DNA from: Pyricularia pennisetigena
Taxonomy: Eukaryota; Ascomycota; Sordariomycetes; Magnaporthales; Pyriculariaceae
Reading direction: 5' to 3'
DNA: 64,000 bases
NCBI RefSeq assembly: GCF_004337985.1
Contig: NC_043741.1
Coordinates: 2,301,348 to 2,365,347, forward strand
Positions 46,815 to 59,164 of this stretch are shown here, one piece after another. The notes beneath the pieces were generated by a model. That model saw nothing but the letters and a program-made list of their open reading frames with translations, had not been told where the DNA came from and did no database searches. The position numbers were made by a program, and so were the translations under genes. Within the stretch, counting starts at the first letter, position 1; each line of letters opens with the position of its first letter.

Positions 46815-47012
46815 CGGAGTGGAGGGTTGGCAGGCCGTTTGTGCCATGAACGAACCCGAACTTGATCATGTCCGTAATACCGCAGTAATTTGTCTGTCTC
46901 CACATGGAAATATGTGGTTTTGCTGTTGTTGGTTGAGCTGATGCTGACCAGGCGATTGTGCAGCGGGGTCAGCGTGGGGCTATAGTCTCACCTGCGGATC
47001 ATCTTCTCAACA

Positions 47013-47103
47013 GCTCTGGTGGTCTAGTGGTATGATTCTCGCTTAGGGTTCTAACTCCTGAGCACACTTGCGAGAGGTCCCGCGTTCAATCCGCGGCCAG
47101 AGC
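47013..47103 (+). tRNA. tRNA-Pro(AGG) with a 20-nt intron
   Basis: The acceptor stem pairs GCTCTGG (47013-47019) with CCAGAGC (47097-47103). The D-arm has the TGGTCTAGTGGTATGAT pattern typical of eukaryotic tRNA-Pro. The anticodon stem is CTCGC/GCGAG and the anticodon is AGG at 47045-47047. A 20-nt intron (47049-47068) interrupts the loop one base after the anticodon, the canonical position. The T-arm has GTTCAAT in its loop. No CCA is encoded, as expected. Confidence 0.93.
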
Positions 47104-47721
47104 CGAATATACCATGGTTTCGATCCCAGGTCGGAACGTTCACTTTTGAATTTTTATATTCTTTGCTATTTTCTTTTCTTTTCTTTTTTTTTTCACAAAA
47201 AAAAAAATCTCGAATCCATTGCAAAAAGCCCTTTTCGGTTCTTTCTATGTTTCCAAAGTTGTCGACAAGTTTTGCAAGTGTATATAAAGTCCATGAACCT
47301 AATCCGACGATTTCCGTTGCTATTTCATCGGCTTCAACTGTTCCATCGCGCCAACGTTGTATTACTCTCTGTTTGGCCATGTTGTTTGATTCAGGATTAA
47401 ACTCCAGAAAAGCATGTCAAAACGATGCCAAGAACGGTTTGATGTTTCCCGTAACCGGTGTAATGATATGCCAAGCCATGAATACAATTTAAATTGTCTA
47501 TTCACACTGTAATGATGACGGCACGTAAAATATGTACTTTATAATACGTTTGCGTATCAAGAACTTGTGAAACCAAACAATAGCAGATTCTAGATTAAAA
47601 CTTTCAGATCATGATACATTAGATGACACACGCCGCAAAGAAAAAAAAAAAAAAAAAAAAAAAAGCACAAATGTTTGCCAAGCAAGGACGCCAAAAAACT
47701 CCAACCCCACCCCCCGGGGAC
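47104..47721. other. intergenic region
   Basis: Between tRNA-Pro and the 3' end of the Zn2Cys6 gene. It contains a T-rich/A-rich junction near 47180-47208 and a poly-A tract (about 47640-47664). Nothing coding is seen. Confidence 0.5.
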
Positions 47722-49878
47722 TTAGACCAAAAATGCCCTCCGCCCATTGATGCCAAAACACCTACTCAGATCCCATTCGACCGCGGCGCCCTCAATCTCC
47801 CCCCTACGCGCCCAGACGCCCTCCATGACGCCCAGCGCCTCCCTGACCGCCCCAAACACCTCGAGGGAGCTGCGGACGCCCTCCAGCAGCGCCCTGAACC
47901 GCTGCTCCTGCTCCCTCGCCGCGAGGCACCCGGCCACCGCCAGCGGCCAGCCCACCGTCTGCAAGCAGAACGGCCTGCTGGCCGACAGGGCCGATAAGAG
48001 CGAGAGCGCAGCGTCGACGCTGGCCCGGATCATCCCGGAGGCCGGCTGCCACCCGTTGACGACGACGGCGAGGTACGCGAGCGCCGCGTGCGCCCAGATG
48101 CGCGTCGTCAGGCCGTGCGTGTCCTCGTCCGGAGGGCCGTGGGACGGGCAGTTTGATAGGATCGGTGGCGGCGGCGGAGTGTAAGACGGGAGCTTGTTTC
48201 CGGCAGCGTCTTTCACGCATACCTCTTGCCCACCTTGGCGCCTCCTCCCGCTCGCCGCCGCGTCCATCTTCTCGAGCCCTCGGCGCAACTTCCGCTCGAT
48301 CACCCCGGCCCTGGTCACCAGCTCGATCACGTCCAGCCGCGCGTGCCTCCTCTCGGCCTTTTTCCACGCGTCCAGCCCCGCCGTCTTTCCGACGCACACA
48401 AGCACCCAGTTGGCCGCCCCGCTGACCACGCCGAGGTCGACGGGGGGCAGGTCCTCGGCCAGGGCCCGCGGGCCCGCGTGCTCCATGACCAGCTCGGCTG
48501 GGACCAAGGGCGAGGCCGCGGCCAGGTGCTCCGAGGGTGTGGCTAGCAGCGACGGGTGGTAGCCCGCCAGCCGCGGGGCCTGCTCGAGCGCCGTGCTGCT
48601 GACAATGTCAAAGTAGATGGCGGCGGCCGAGAAGAACTGCAGCGCGGCCTGGTCCGAGCTCAACAGCCAAGACGACATCCTGCCCTCGCCGCCGTCCTCC
48701 AGATCGAGCGCGACCATGAGTGACCGCCAGCAGACCATGGTGTCGCCCGCGGGGCCCCGGAGGGACCGCGCGTTGAGCTGCAGCATCTGGTCGAGCAGCA
48801 CGATGGCGCCGTCGAGGTGGAGGCTCCAGGACCCGGTGGCGTTGCCCACGGCTACCTCGAAGCAGAGGATCTGGATGATGGACGCTAGCGTCCTGCTCCC
48901 CTCCCTGAGCCGCCCCTTGACCCCGTGCTCGTTGATGTCGGCAATGTCCTTCATCAGGCTGCGCATGCTAAGCTCCTGCTGAGTCTGCATTTCCGTCCAC
49001 GCCGCCGCTTGGCACGTACGCACGTGCCGGCCCCTTCCCCCTGGATCTGCTGGTGCTCCACTGCTGCTGCCGCCGCCATCATTTTTGCCGTCTCCGGTGC
49101 GTCCATCGCTGTGTCCATCGCTGTGTCCATCCTGGTGGAACCACACCGCCAGGAAGAACGAGACGAGGGTGAGCGACGCGTGCAGCAGCGCTTTGTTGCT
49201 CATCAGCAGAGTCAGCAGCCAGCCGCGGCCGCCTGAGAATATCGGCGGGCGGTAGAATGGGTAGAGGAACGGAAAGACGTAGTCGAGGTAGGCCATAACC
49301 TGCATAAGTTCCCTACTGTTCGGGAGCACTGTGCCAACCTCTGCCGCCGGCCCATCGTGGTGATGATGGTGATGGTCGCGCGAAGAGGCCGGCGAGACAC
49401 CAGTCGCGGACGAGTCGGGGCTATGCTCGGTCGTCCAAGAAGACGACGGCGGTGTGTCTGTCGCCGCATCGAACGAGTCCCCATCGATGGCGCCCGACCG
49501 CTCCGAGGTGGCAAAAGCTCTGGCCGATCCCACGTCGCCGTTTAGTCGAGCAGCCCTAGCTGACAGGTGCACGCCGTCCAGCCCGTCTGCCATTTCCAGG
49601 TCGATCATAGTTTCACCATCCATGTCGCCGACCACATGACGTTTCTCGCGCCGCAATGTCGCCCGCCGCTTGACTTCGGCCTTGACCTGTTCGGCCCGTC
49701 CCCTCTGCAACTCGCCACCGTCCATCCATTGCGGCTTGGCGTCGCTGTACATGCATTCAATCTCGAGAGACGCGCAGCTTACGCACGTTGGCTGGCCAAG
49801 GTCGCACTTCTTTTTGCGTAGCCGACAAGTCCAGCAGCCGTCCGAGGTGCGATTGGGCTTTGACGAGGGCTGCATCAT
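47722..49878 (-). CDS. Zn2Cys6 transcription factor
   Basis: Single-exon gene of 718 residues. The N terminus has a complete binuclear zinc cluster, C-x2-C-x6-C-x6-C-x2-C-x6-C (CWTCRLRKKKCDLGQPTCVSC, residues about 15-42), preceded by an RTSDGCWTC start typical of the group with a fungal-specific domain 2 (DUF3468-like). A poorly conserved, histidine- and serine-rich linker (about 100-185) leads to the helical regulatory domain, beginning near LMQVMAYLDYVFPFLYPFYR. No target can be inferred. Neighbours are tRNA-Pro and HMG-CoA reductase, and it is not part of an obvious cluster. An alternative start one codon later (the second Met) would make no difference. Confidence 0.9.
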   Translation of the reverse strand: MMQPSSKPNRTSDGCWTCRLRKKKCDLGQPTCVSCASLEIECMYSDAKPQWMDGGELQRGRAEQVKAEVKRRATLRREKRHVVGDMDGETMIDLEMADGLDGVHLSARAARLNGDVGSARAFATSERSGAIDGDSFDAATDTPPSSSWTTEHSPDSSATGVSPASSRDHHHHHHDGPAAEVGTVLPNSRELMQVMAYLDYVFPFLYPFYRPPIFSGGRGWLLTLLMSNKALLHASLTLVSFFLAVWFHQDGHSDGHSDGRTGDGKNDGGGSSSGAPADPGGRGRHVRTCQAAAWTEMQTQQELSMRSLMKDIADINEHGVKGRLREGSRTLASIIQILCFEVAVGNATGSWSLHLDGAIVLLDQMLQLNARSLRGPAGDTMVCWRSLMVALDLEDGGEGRMSSWLLSSDQAALQFFSAAAIYFDIVSSTALEQAPRLAGYHPSLLATPSEHLAAASPLVPAELVMEHAGPRALAEDLPPVDLGVVSGAANWVLVCVGKTAGLDAWKKAERRHARLDVIELVTRAGVIERKLRRGLEKMDAAASGRRRQGGQEVCVKDAAGNKLPSYTPPPPPILSNCPSHGPPDEDTHGLTTRIWAHAALAYLAVVVNGWQPASGMIRASVDAALSLLSALSASRPFCLQTVGWPLAVAGCLAAREQEQRFRALLEGVRSSLEVFGAVREALGVMEGVWARRGEIEGAAVEWDLSRCFGINGRRAFLV

Positions 49879-50366
49879 ACAAAGAACCTATCTAAATATA
49901 TATATGAATATTTTGCCAAAATACAAAACAGAAAATATTCGCCTTGAGACATTTTCATTTTTCATCCTCGTCGCCTGGCTGACTAGCAAATGTGCAGAGA
50001 GCGAAGGATATGCACCATCAAGCAACAGCAGCAGCAGACAGAGTATTTGTCATCATGTACAAGCATTCCTATTGGAGCAAAAGTCGCAATGGAATTCATA
50101 CCGGAAAGAGGCACGCACGCCATGAGCAAAACATGTGTAACAAAAGGAATAATTCTGGATATCGTTTCATATCCAGCCTTTGCCTCCCAGGCCAAGGTCT
50201 AATTAAATGACAGAATGCTTCTAGACCTTCGAATATACCTCCGCGTCCTTGACATGCTCATCAACCCCCTCCAACTAACCGAGCAAGTATCGTCTATTTA
50301 CAACTACTAATTCTTTGGGATTAATTAACGGGAATACATACTGCCCCATGTAGACTCAAACTCCGT
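49879..50366. other. intergenic region
   Basis: 488 bp between the Zn2Cys6 start and the HMG-CoA reductase stop. It has AT-rich promoter-like sequence next to 49879 and the reductase 3' UTR next to 50366. No gene is seen; overlapping short ORFs include an AGC repeat. Confidence 0.5.
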
Positions 50367-53300
50367 CTATCGCCCAACGGCTGCCTGTCTCTCCAAGCTA
50401 GCCGAGCTCTTGTTTGCCCTCAGGCTTCCACCAATACCAGCGGCCTTCTCCACTGCTGTCGTCATGGCAAGTCCTACAGGTGTCATGAAGCCACTGCCAC
50501 TGCCGGTCGCTGGGGGCGCAGGCGTAGTGCTCCGTGTAGCGGGAGTTGACCTGTTGTGCGCCATGTGGGCCTTGACCAAGTGGCCTGCCGCCAGGGCGCT
50601 GCAAAGTGACAGCTCTCCGGCCAGGACTGCGGCTGCGATGATGCGGGCCAGGCGGCGGGCATTGTCGCCAGGTGTCGTCGGGTGGGAGCCGCGCACGCCA
50701 AGGAGGTCAAGCATGGCGCTTTGAGGTTCGAGAATGGTACCACCACCGAGGGTTCCAACTTCAATCGATGGCATCGAAACCGAAATTTGCAAGTTTCCGC
50801 GCAGGCTAATTGGAGTGAAGCTGTCAGTACCAACACGTTCGGCCCATCCCTCACAAGACCACAGGAGGAATGTTTACTTACTTTCGCATAATAGTGATGC
50901 AGTTGGCACTCTCAACAACCTGTGCCGGATCCTGACCAGTCGCCAAAAACACAGCTGCTACGATATTCGCCGCGTGCGCATTGAAACCACCCATGGCGCC
51001 CGCCATGGCGGAGCCGATCAAGTTCTTGGAAATGTTCATCTCCACCAACGAGTCAACATCAATCTTCAGAACACTGCGGACAATATCCCCTGGAATGATG
51101 GCCTCTGCGACAACACTCTTTCCACGTCCCTCAATCCAGTTGATAGCAGCCGGCTTCTTGTCCGAGCAGTAGTTTCCACTGAGCGTCAGGATTTGCATGT
51201 CAGTGAAGCCGCCCTCGTCGGGAGCAGCCATGGCTCTCAGGGCCTCCTCGACACCCTTGGAGATCATGTTCATGCCCATGGCGTCACCAGTAGTCGTCCT
51301 GAATCGAATGTATAGGTTGGTACCAGCTATGGCAGTCTTCATGGACTCGAGCCGCGCGAATCGCGACGTCGAGTTGAAGGCTTTGGTCATGAATGCCTGG
51401 CCTACTTCGCTGTCGAGCCAGTTCTTGGCAGCTCCAGCACGCTCGAGCGTCTCGAAGCCGACGCAAGGGCCTCGCGTCATGCCATCGCCAGTCAACACCG
51501 TGACGGCACCACCTCCAGCGTTGATGGCCTTGCAACCACGGCTCGCGCTCGCCACCAACACGCCCTCTGTTGTGGCCATGGGGATGAAGTAGCTTTGACC
51601 ATCAATGACAAGAGGACCAGCAACTCCGACTGGAAGAGGCATGAAGCCAATGACGTTCTCGCAGCAAGCTCCGAGAACCTGCTCCCAGTTGTAGTTGCGG
51701 TAAGGAAGCTTAGACCTGTCCAAGAGACTGGTGATGGATGATGTAGCCTTGGTTCGGGAGATGATGGTCCTTCGGATCTTGACGGCACGGGTGCAGTCTT
51801 TCAAGCTCCGCTCGAGTGAATAGCCTGGAATCTTTCCCTTGAGCGAGTAGGCAACGATCTCTTCATCCGACAGTTCGTAAACACGCTTCTCCTTGAGAAT
51901 TGTATCGATCTCTGCAGCGGTGCGAGGGACAGCCGGAGGCAGAGGAGAGTTGTCAACCTGAGTCCGGCTCGAATCACTTTCTTCCTCAACCCCAGGACTC
52001 GGCTGTCTCCTCGGGGTAGGAGGCGCCGTTGGGGGTTGGTACTCGCCCAGGGGCAACATCGCCTGGTCCGTGTCGTTGAATTTTTGAGCGTCGGCGAGCT
52101 CCTTCGGGTTGATTGGCTGAGTCGCAGCATTCGGATCCTTAATCCCCATCAAGGCGGCATTGAAAAGATAGCCGTTGAGTGCGACGCTCATGGCAAGGGC
52201 CACAATGATCCACTTGGAAAGTACAGGGTCTTCCAGACTCTTCAGAATACTACCGACCATACGACCGCCAACGCCGTAGCCCAGATCGGATTCGGGTGGC
52301 GCGGCGGACTTGGGTGGAGGGAGAGCATAGTGCACTGAGGGGTACTCGAGCTCGTACTTGATGGGAGTCAGGATTGTAACAATTGTCTCGGTGTTCGTGC
52401 GCTTGGCTTCGCTTAGGATCTCGTCCAAACCATTGGCTGCCACCTTGAAGGGGTCGACAGGAGGTGAGTTGAGGACGCCACCCAGACCCCCGGCCCATGT
52501 AGACAGGGAGGACAAGGAGTGTGTGCTTCGGAACGGAATCGAACAAAGGTTTAGGATGTTGATGATGATGAAGCCAGACACCATCATACCCTTGAACTTG
52601 GGGACGCTTGTGCTCTTGATCTGCTTTCCAAAAAGTGAGGTGCTAGAGCCTTTGCCAGCGGGCCAGTCGTTGCTGCTGGCGACATTCTCTGCGACGCGGC
52701 GGCTGAGGCCGTCGTCTTCGAGAGCTTTGCGCATCTCGACGTGTCGCTTGATCCTGTTGATCTCGAGCTTGATGTAGAGAATAGCAGTGTAGAAAGTAAA
52801 GAGCAGAATACAGTCGAAGAACAGGATCCAAGCGGCCAAGAAGCAGAACTGTTGAAGTCCGCCCTGCACGCCAGAAGCAGCACCGCAGACAAGGATAAGT
52901 ATCTCGATAGCGTAGTCCTTAAGAATGCCGTACGCCTTTTCCTTGATGGCCATCTGAATGGCATATTGGATGACGGACTGCGATCCATTTCCGTTGGAAG
53001 ATTTCTGGCTCCCGGCGGACTTTGATTGCTTCACCGTGTCAGCCCGGCGGTGCTCGATGGCGTGAGATAGGACGGCGCGGGTGAGAACAATATTCTTCTC
53101 AAATCCAATGGTCACAACCAAAAAGGGCAGACCTTCCGACAGCAGAACAACGGTGATGGGTACGCCGAGCTTGGTTGTGACGATAAGGCCAAAGAGGAAG
53201 GAAAAAACGGACGAAAACAGAGTGTTGGCAGCCAGCCAAAAGTTTGAGCCCATCCGGCGCATTGACAGAAAAAGTGAGACGAACGTCAGGTGCATGGATA

Positions 53301-54228
53301 GGTACCCGAGCACCATGATGATGATATCAAGAGTCTCGGCGTTCTTCAGAGTGTCGATGAACTCCATCCAGGCATTCTGGAACCATCGAATCACACTGCT
53401 CCTAGTGTGGACTCGGGCAGCCTTCATGATCCACATCTTCTTCTCACGTCCATTTTCTGACTCTCGGGCTTCCTGGCTAGATGATTCATTGGGGATCTCT
53501 TGAGCCGCGGCCAGAAACTCGGGCGCTTGATCATAGGGCAGGGAGAATGCGAGAGCCGAGTCCTGGGAGTAGGTCGTAAGGGAGTTGGACGTGGACGGGA
53601 GAGGAGTTATCGTAAGGTTATCGGGGATCGGAACCGTGTGCTGGAGGGGAGCGGTCTTCGGAGCGTCGTCCAGCGAATCGGGGAAGATGAAGGTCAACAG
53701 TGCGAGGTGCTTTGAGTTGGCGGCCGGTGGGTTGCCGGACAGCTCGTGTGACTGCCATTTCCATTCCGTATCGGGAGCAGTCCGCAAGGTTCTGCTGCCC
53801 TCCGTGAGAGAGGACCAATCGGCCTTTCTCACGCTCCAGTTCGCATCAAACAGACTCTCCTCAAGTAGCCCAATGTAGGTAGAGCTGGCGAGAAGGGCGA
53901 CGATTGCTACGGTGTGAATCGGATGCGACGAGGCGATACCGGCGAGCTTCTGGAGAAACGGCGTGATTTTGCGGTTCAGCCACGACGGCGGCGGCGCCTT
54001 TTCGCCGGGGCGGCTGCCTCTAAACCTCGACGGGATGAGCGAGGATGCGATCATGTTGAAGACCTCTGGTGGGCTATTGTTGTCGTCCGCTGACCATTGG
54101 TGGACTGGAGTTTGACGACTGGATGTTCTCGACGTGTTAGAATCGGCTGGAGTGAGCGGAGAGCTATATAACCGTTCCTGTTCCTGTCTGAAAGAAACAC
54201 GGCGGCGTGGGAATAGAAATGATAGCAT
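50367..54228 (-). CDS. 3-hydroxy-3-methylglutaryl-CoA reductase
   Basis: Makes mevalonate from HMG-CoA with two NADPH, the committed step of sterol and isoprenoid synthesis, in the ER membrane. Two exons, 54228-50882 and 50805-50367, give 1261 residues. The 76-nt intron splits CITIMRN from [18 protein letters not shown]. After a basic N terminus and a first membrane helix (about 106-122), a lumenal loop leads to a sterol-sensing-domain region from about residue 300 ([20 protein letters not shown]). The catalytic domain starts near 857 ([17 protein letters not shown]). It keeps the catalytic Glu there, Asp982 in TTGDAMGMN, Lys in DKKPAAINW (about 1024), GGFNAHAAN, and the C-terminal His in HLVKAHMAH. 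It is probably the housekeeping copy. Mevalonate also feeds the anhydromevalonyl group of fusarinine siderophores made by the NRPS upstream in this window. Confidence 0.97.
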
Positions 54229-56954
54229 CTTATCTTTGCGCTAAGCTAGATGCAAGCTGCCCGCACGTGCAAATTTGCAGGAAGCGAAGAGTCCGATGCG
54301 ACCTCAAAGACGGGACCAACAGTGGAGCGAACAGAAAACCCCGCGGATAAAGATTCCATACCTACCAGAGGTTTTACCCAGTACGGGTGAAGTCAGAAAG
54401 CTCGGTCTGAATGTGCCAGATGGCAAACAAATATATCAACTGAATGCCTTAGTCGGCCTCGAGGCCACAAGGGTGTCGCCTCTTGCACCCTACGGTGTGG
54501 CTGTTGACGTCGTGAACTGTGTTGAGCGCAACGGGACTCGGATAGAACAAAAGCCTGTTGGCGACCAGAGATTCTCAGAAGCCGAAAGATTAGACGGAAG
54601 GGATAGGGTGGTCTTTCCAGGCCATGCTTGACTGGTGACTGGCACAAGCGGTTCGTACCTTTGCTGTATGGCAAGTCCTGGCTGGGTTCAACAGAGTGTT
54701 TGGGTGTGGTTCAACTGCGAACGGGGATGCAAGGGAGCTTGAGGTGATTTGGCGTGACCGTAACGGTTCTAGCCAAGTGGGAAACAAAACAAAGGAAAAA
54801 ATAAAATAAGATAAAACAAAAGACTTGACAAACAGGCTCTCGCAACTGTGGGACCTACGGATAGAATCCTGACAGCGCACGGAATGAGGGACGAAGGGAA
54901 GGGAACTCGCAGAGGGGGTCAAATCATTGCGGAAGCAAACCAAGCCAGACCGACACAGATCGTTAAAAAGATTTATTTCATTTCGTTCCACTCCTTTCTC
55001 CTTCTTGATGGGGCAATGGTTATGGCCTACCGCGGCTCAACCAGTGAACAAGACAACCGCGACCCAGCAAATCCTTGCAGTAGACCCACAAAGATCCCCA
55101 GTCCGACCCCGGCCAGCCGCAACGCAATGTTTTTTGTCCTTGCCCTTCCTTGCCTTTACTTACATCAGACCGCCCGTCGTCGTCAATCGTTCTGATTGCT
55201 GCAGGCGGCTTGGAATGATCTTACGGGGCTGTCAAGCCTGACTAGCATGTAACCGACGGCCAAAGACGAACACCTGGCAATACTCCACCTTGACACTGCC
55301 ACAACCCCTGTACATATTCAGAATTATCGTACATTGCGCAAGTCCTGCTGGAAATGGTTTGGTGCAGTTTATGGATGCTCGCAACGCACAGCACATTCAC
55401 CCACACGTCACCAATTGAATCATCCAAAAGAGTCGCTGTGCATAAGGTAGGGCATCCGTCAGGTAGCTTGGGTAGGCACGTTGTACATAAGCTATGCTAA
55501 GGTAGGTAATTTTGATTTAGAGCGGTCAAGACAGTTTTTGTTTCTCTCAATATTTCGAGATATGCCATGATGACTTTTGGCAAGAAAAAAGTATTCACCT
55601 CCACTGACTTTCACTGACCCTTGCCTACATTTGTCATTTTGACAGCTGTTTGATTCACGCATCCCGACTAATTGCCTGACGGTTTTATGCAAGCAAATAC
55701 GCAACTGCGGGCGTGGTTCCAACTGATAATCGGTGGACCATTACTGGACCCAACTGCCGAACTGGTACAGTATTCCAAATCCTTCCTCTCCGGGACATAT
55801 CCGCCAAGAGCAGCCACGCTAAGCGTCCTCTTGATAGAGTACGCGTGATCACTGTGTTGTTGCTTTTGTATAATCGAACTCCTATTATCTGCGGATACGG
55901 AGTCAAGGGAGCACGGAGTATGGCCACCAACGAGGTAATTTACGGTTGGTCTAGACCAGAAGCAACTTCATCTCCAATGGGCAGCTTCATGCATCCGCAC
56001 CAGGGGCTTCCTTGTCAAACTTTGTGTAAAAGAAAGTCTAGGATGGTGATTGAGTTTCTCAATACTTCAGTAATTTTGATAGTGGACGTTTTACCTGATA
56101 GGTCTCAGGGACGACATACGGGAGTGCCGGGAAACTACATGGATTGATATGGAGTGTAACGGTTATTGCGTACAGGATCCCAATCACACCCTGCTGATCG
56201 CCCAACTTTAATCTTGTTCTTTCCACATCGACTCAGTATATACGTGCACATATTCTTGCGCCTGCTGTTAGGGAGATCTACAAGCAGCTAGCTATTAGCT
56301 TCTCATGCGCCAAGTATTATTCCGACGTGCGAATAGTCAACCCCTTCGAGTAAGTCATTTCTGACACCTTTTGCACCGTAAACTTTTAGACTATGCTAGA
56401 GGTTATCTTATCTACCGTATGAGGAGTCTTTGCCCAATCTGCAAGAACGGGTTTGCTTTTGCGCACAAATCGCTGCGTAACATAGAAAAGACAATCACTG
56501 CTTCAATCAACTCATATGTCAAGCCGCCTTTTGTTATGTGAGCAGCAAAGTCCAGTTCCAACACAGGAAAAAGTTGTTTTGTCCTGCATGTCATCTCGCC
56601 TTTGCGTTTGGGGGGGGGGGGCAAGTAAGCAACGCCGCGATCTGCGACAGAAAAATAAGAAAGTGGGGTCGCCATCCGACAGTGCCTGTTTCTTTCCGCA
56701 AACTAACCAACGCAAGGTGTTTGTTTCGATTTTTATTTTTGGATTTGCCATTTGCCGGCCGGATCGTCTGAAATATTTACAAAGCACCCCAATGACGCTA
56801 GTTGGACATCGCATTGCAAACATACTAGGTACGTACGCGTCCCTCCAATCTTGCAATGTTTCAACAGACGCACGCCATTTCAATCAGAATAACGCTAACC
56901 AGTCGCTGCCTGACAATCTCAGTCAGATACCTTCCTTAGCTACAGCTCTCTACA
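54229..56954. other. 2.7-kb region without a recognisable gene
   Basis: Reductase promoter and 5' UTR at the left, nicotinamidase promoter at the right. Several short ORFs occupy the middle, but none has convincing composition, introns or a family signature. No RNA gene was found. Confidence 0.5.
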
Positions 56955-57898
56955 ATGACTGCCGCCACAGACACCTTCAGGCCGGCCCTGATAGTCGTTG
57001 ACCTGCAAGAAGACTTTTGCCCACCGGTATGTGTTGTTGTTTTCATATCCAAGTCCACAGTGCTTTGCCTTTTGTTTTATGTATTTTATATGTATATATA
57101 TTCTTTAGCGCAAGCATGGCATCATGTAGATCAAACGATCACGATTACGGCTGCGTAAAAAGTCCCAACAGTTCCCCGGCTTTTCATCCTTTTTAGCATT
57201 CTATAGCTCGCACTTGCATTAGTTCCGCTTGGGTCCAGCGCTCATGAAAAAACTTACGTTTGCGAAACATGGTGTAGAACGGTTCCCTTGCCGTCCCCAA
57301 CGGTCGCGCCGTTGCTCCCGTAATCAACAAGCTGCTCACCTCGCCAGCCTTCGCCATCCGCGTCGCGACCAAGGACTGGCATCCGCAGTCGCACGTGTCT
57401 TTTGCCGTGAACCATGTGTCCAAAGAGCCATTTGTGGACTTCGCCACCATCACCAACCCGCTAAACGGGACAGAGAGCTACGAGACGCGACTGTGGCCGG
57501 TGCACTGCGTTCAGGACACGCCCGGCGCGGCCTTTATCCCGGAGCTGGACCTCGACAGGGTCGACGAGGTCCTTGAGAAAGGGACCAGGTCTGACGTGGA
57601 GATGTACAGCGCCTTTTACCCGCCACTTAAAGACCCGCGCGTCGGCGACTCTGGGCTTGCTGGATTGCTGAGGGAGAAGGCTATCAGCCACGTCTACGTC
57701 GTGGGGCTGGCTGCCGACTACTGTGTCAAGAGCACGGCGCTGGATGCGGCGGCCGAGGGATTTGCGACGGCAATCGTGGAGGAGGGCACCAAACCTGTTG
57801 ATCCAGGAGCCTGGCCGACCATGAAGCAAGAGATAGTAGCTAGTGGGGTCAAGATCGTTGACATGGACTCAGAGGAGATCAAGAAGTTGTTTACATGA
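56955..57898 (+). CDS. nicotinamidase (Pnc1-like, isochorismatase fold)
   Basis: Converts nicotinamide to nicotinate and ammonia for NAD+ salvage and keeps nicotinamide from inhibiting sirtuins. Two exons, 56955-57026 and 57278-57898, give 230 residues, close to yeast Pnc1. The junction restores DLQEDFCPP-NGSLAVPNGR. The catalytic triad is Asp16 (VVDLQEDF), Lys125 (VLEKGTR) and Cys173 (AADYCVKST). Metal ligands include Asp57 and His59 in the KDWHPQSH motif. The 251-nt intron is long for this region and AT-rich, but no coding sequence inside it would improve the match. Confidence 0.95.
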
Positions 57899-58417
57899 GA
57901 AAGACAGTGATATCTGCTGATCTTTCCCGAGCGACATCGATGATTTAAACTGCACCTATTAGCAGTTTTTTTTTTTTTTTTTTTTTTTTTCTCTCTCTCT
58001 CTCTCTCTCATGTGAAGGGGGGCTTCAGTCAGTTGTCATTCACTGCAAGGAGCTCAAGTGACACTATCCCTTTGCTTACATCAACTCGCGTGCAGGTCAC
58101 GCAGTGTCCGCTTTCAACCCGCACAAAGAAATCGCCACTACCATGCAAGAGAATTCGGCAACAGTTGCTAAAAACAAGCATTTGGCCGAACGAAGTCGCC
58201 GGCATGTAACTGTTTATTGTATTTCATTGTGGTCATGATTTCAGCTACCGTATCCAGGCAATTGCCAATGTTCCATTCCAGCGGAAACGGGGCATCTGAG
58301 CATTGGATTATTATCGAGCTCATTTCTCAACCACTTGCATGATTTTCTCATCCCATGCTCTACAGTCTTGTCATTGCGAAAGCGTGTATTATACATCTGC
58401 ACTGAATCGTTCAAGAT
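57899..58417. other. intergenic region
   Basis: 519 bp with a compound microsatellite just downstream of nicotinamidase: 25 T followed by about nine CT units (57966-58008). The right part is the promoter of the copper transporter. Confidence 0.6.
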
Positions 58418-59164
58418 ATGGAATCACCAAAAAAGGATCTTTTCACGGCGGCATTGACCTCCGTTTTGCCCACAGCGTCTTTGGCAGCTACCTCGACCGT
58501 ATCGTCTGGCGGCCACGACCACCAAAGCATGGCCGCACCATCGGCTGCAACCAACAGCAGTGCGCACAGCGCAAGTGGACATGCAGGAGCTGCATCTGGG
58601 AGCAGCACACCAGACTGCAAGATCTCTGTAATAAAACCCCTCCCCTCCCCTGCCCCTTTTCTCATCCGATGTTGTTCCAAACAAACGTTTGACTATTGCT
58701 GACATGGCTTTTTGACTTGTGGCATGCAGATGCTATGGAACTGGCACACGATCGACGCCTGCTTCATCTCAGCCGACTGGCGCATAACCAGCACAGCCAC
58801 CTTCGCCGGCTCATGCATCGGCGTCCTGCTCCTCGTCGTCTGCCTCGAGGGCCTCCGCCGCTCCGTCAAGGAGTTCGACCGACTACTCGCCCGCCGGCAC
58901 GCCGCCTCCCCGGACGCGGCCAGGCCGTTTCGCCCGAGCGCCCTGGAGCAGGGGATCCGGGCGGCCCTCCACACGGCGCAGTTCGCCCTGGCTTACTTCA
59001 TAATGCTGCTAGCCATGTATTACAACGGGTATTTTATTGTCTGCATCTTCATTGGTGCCTATATAGGCGCAATGACGTTTCAGTGGGAGACTTTTCCAGG
59101 GTCAGGGGAGGTTGATGGCGGTAGGACGAGCGCGGCGAAGGAGGCGACGGTTTGTTGCGGCTGA
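58418..59164 (+). CDS. Ctr-family copper transporter
   Basis: Trimeric high-affinity Cu(I) importer or vacuolar copper exporter. Two exons, 58418-58627 and 58730-59164, give 214 residues. The junction joins TPDCKIS to MLWNWHTID, the fungal Ctr signature before the first helix. The extracellular N terminus is Ser/Ala/His-rich with HDHQSM as a candidate copper-binding cluster. Membrane segments are at about 90-113 (STATFAGSCIGVLLLVVCLE), 150-172 and 174-195. The second contains the MxxxM gate as MLLAMYYNGY, and the third a GxxxG (GAYIGAM). The C terminus ends in CCG, a cysteine pair of the kind that hands copper to chaperones. It closely resembles Ctr2/CtrC-type fungal proteins. The cellular membrane cannot be told from sequence. 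Confidence 0.93.

Noticed and set aside
47104..47160. Second tRNA directly after tRNA-Pro (sequence TTTCGATCCCAGGTCGG)
   Set aside because: Resembles a T-arm, but no acceptor stem, D-arm or anticodon arm can be drawn around it.
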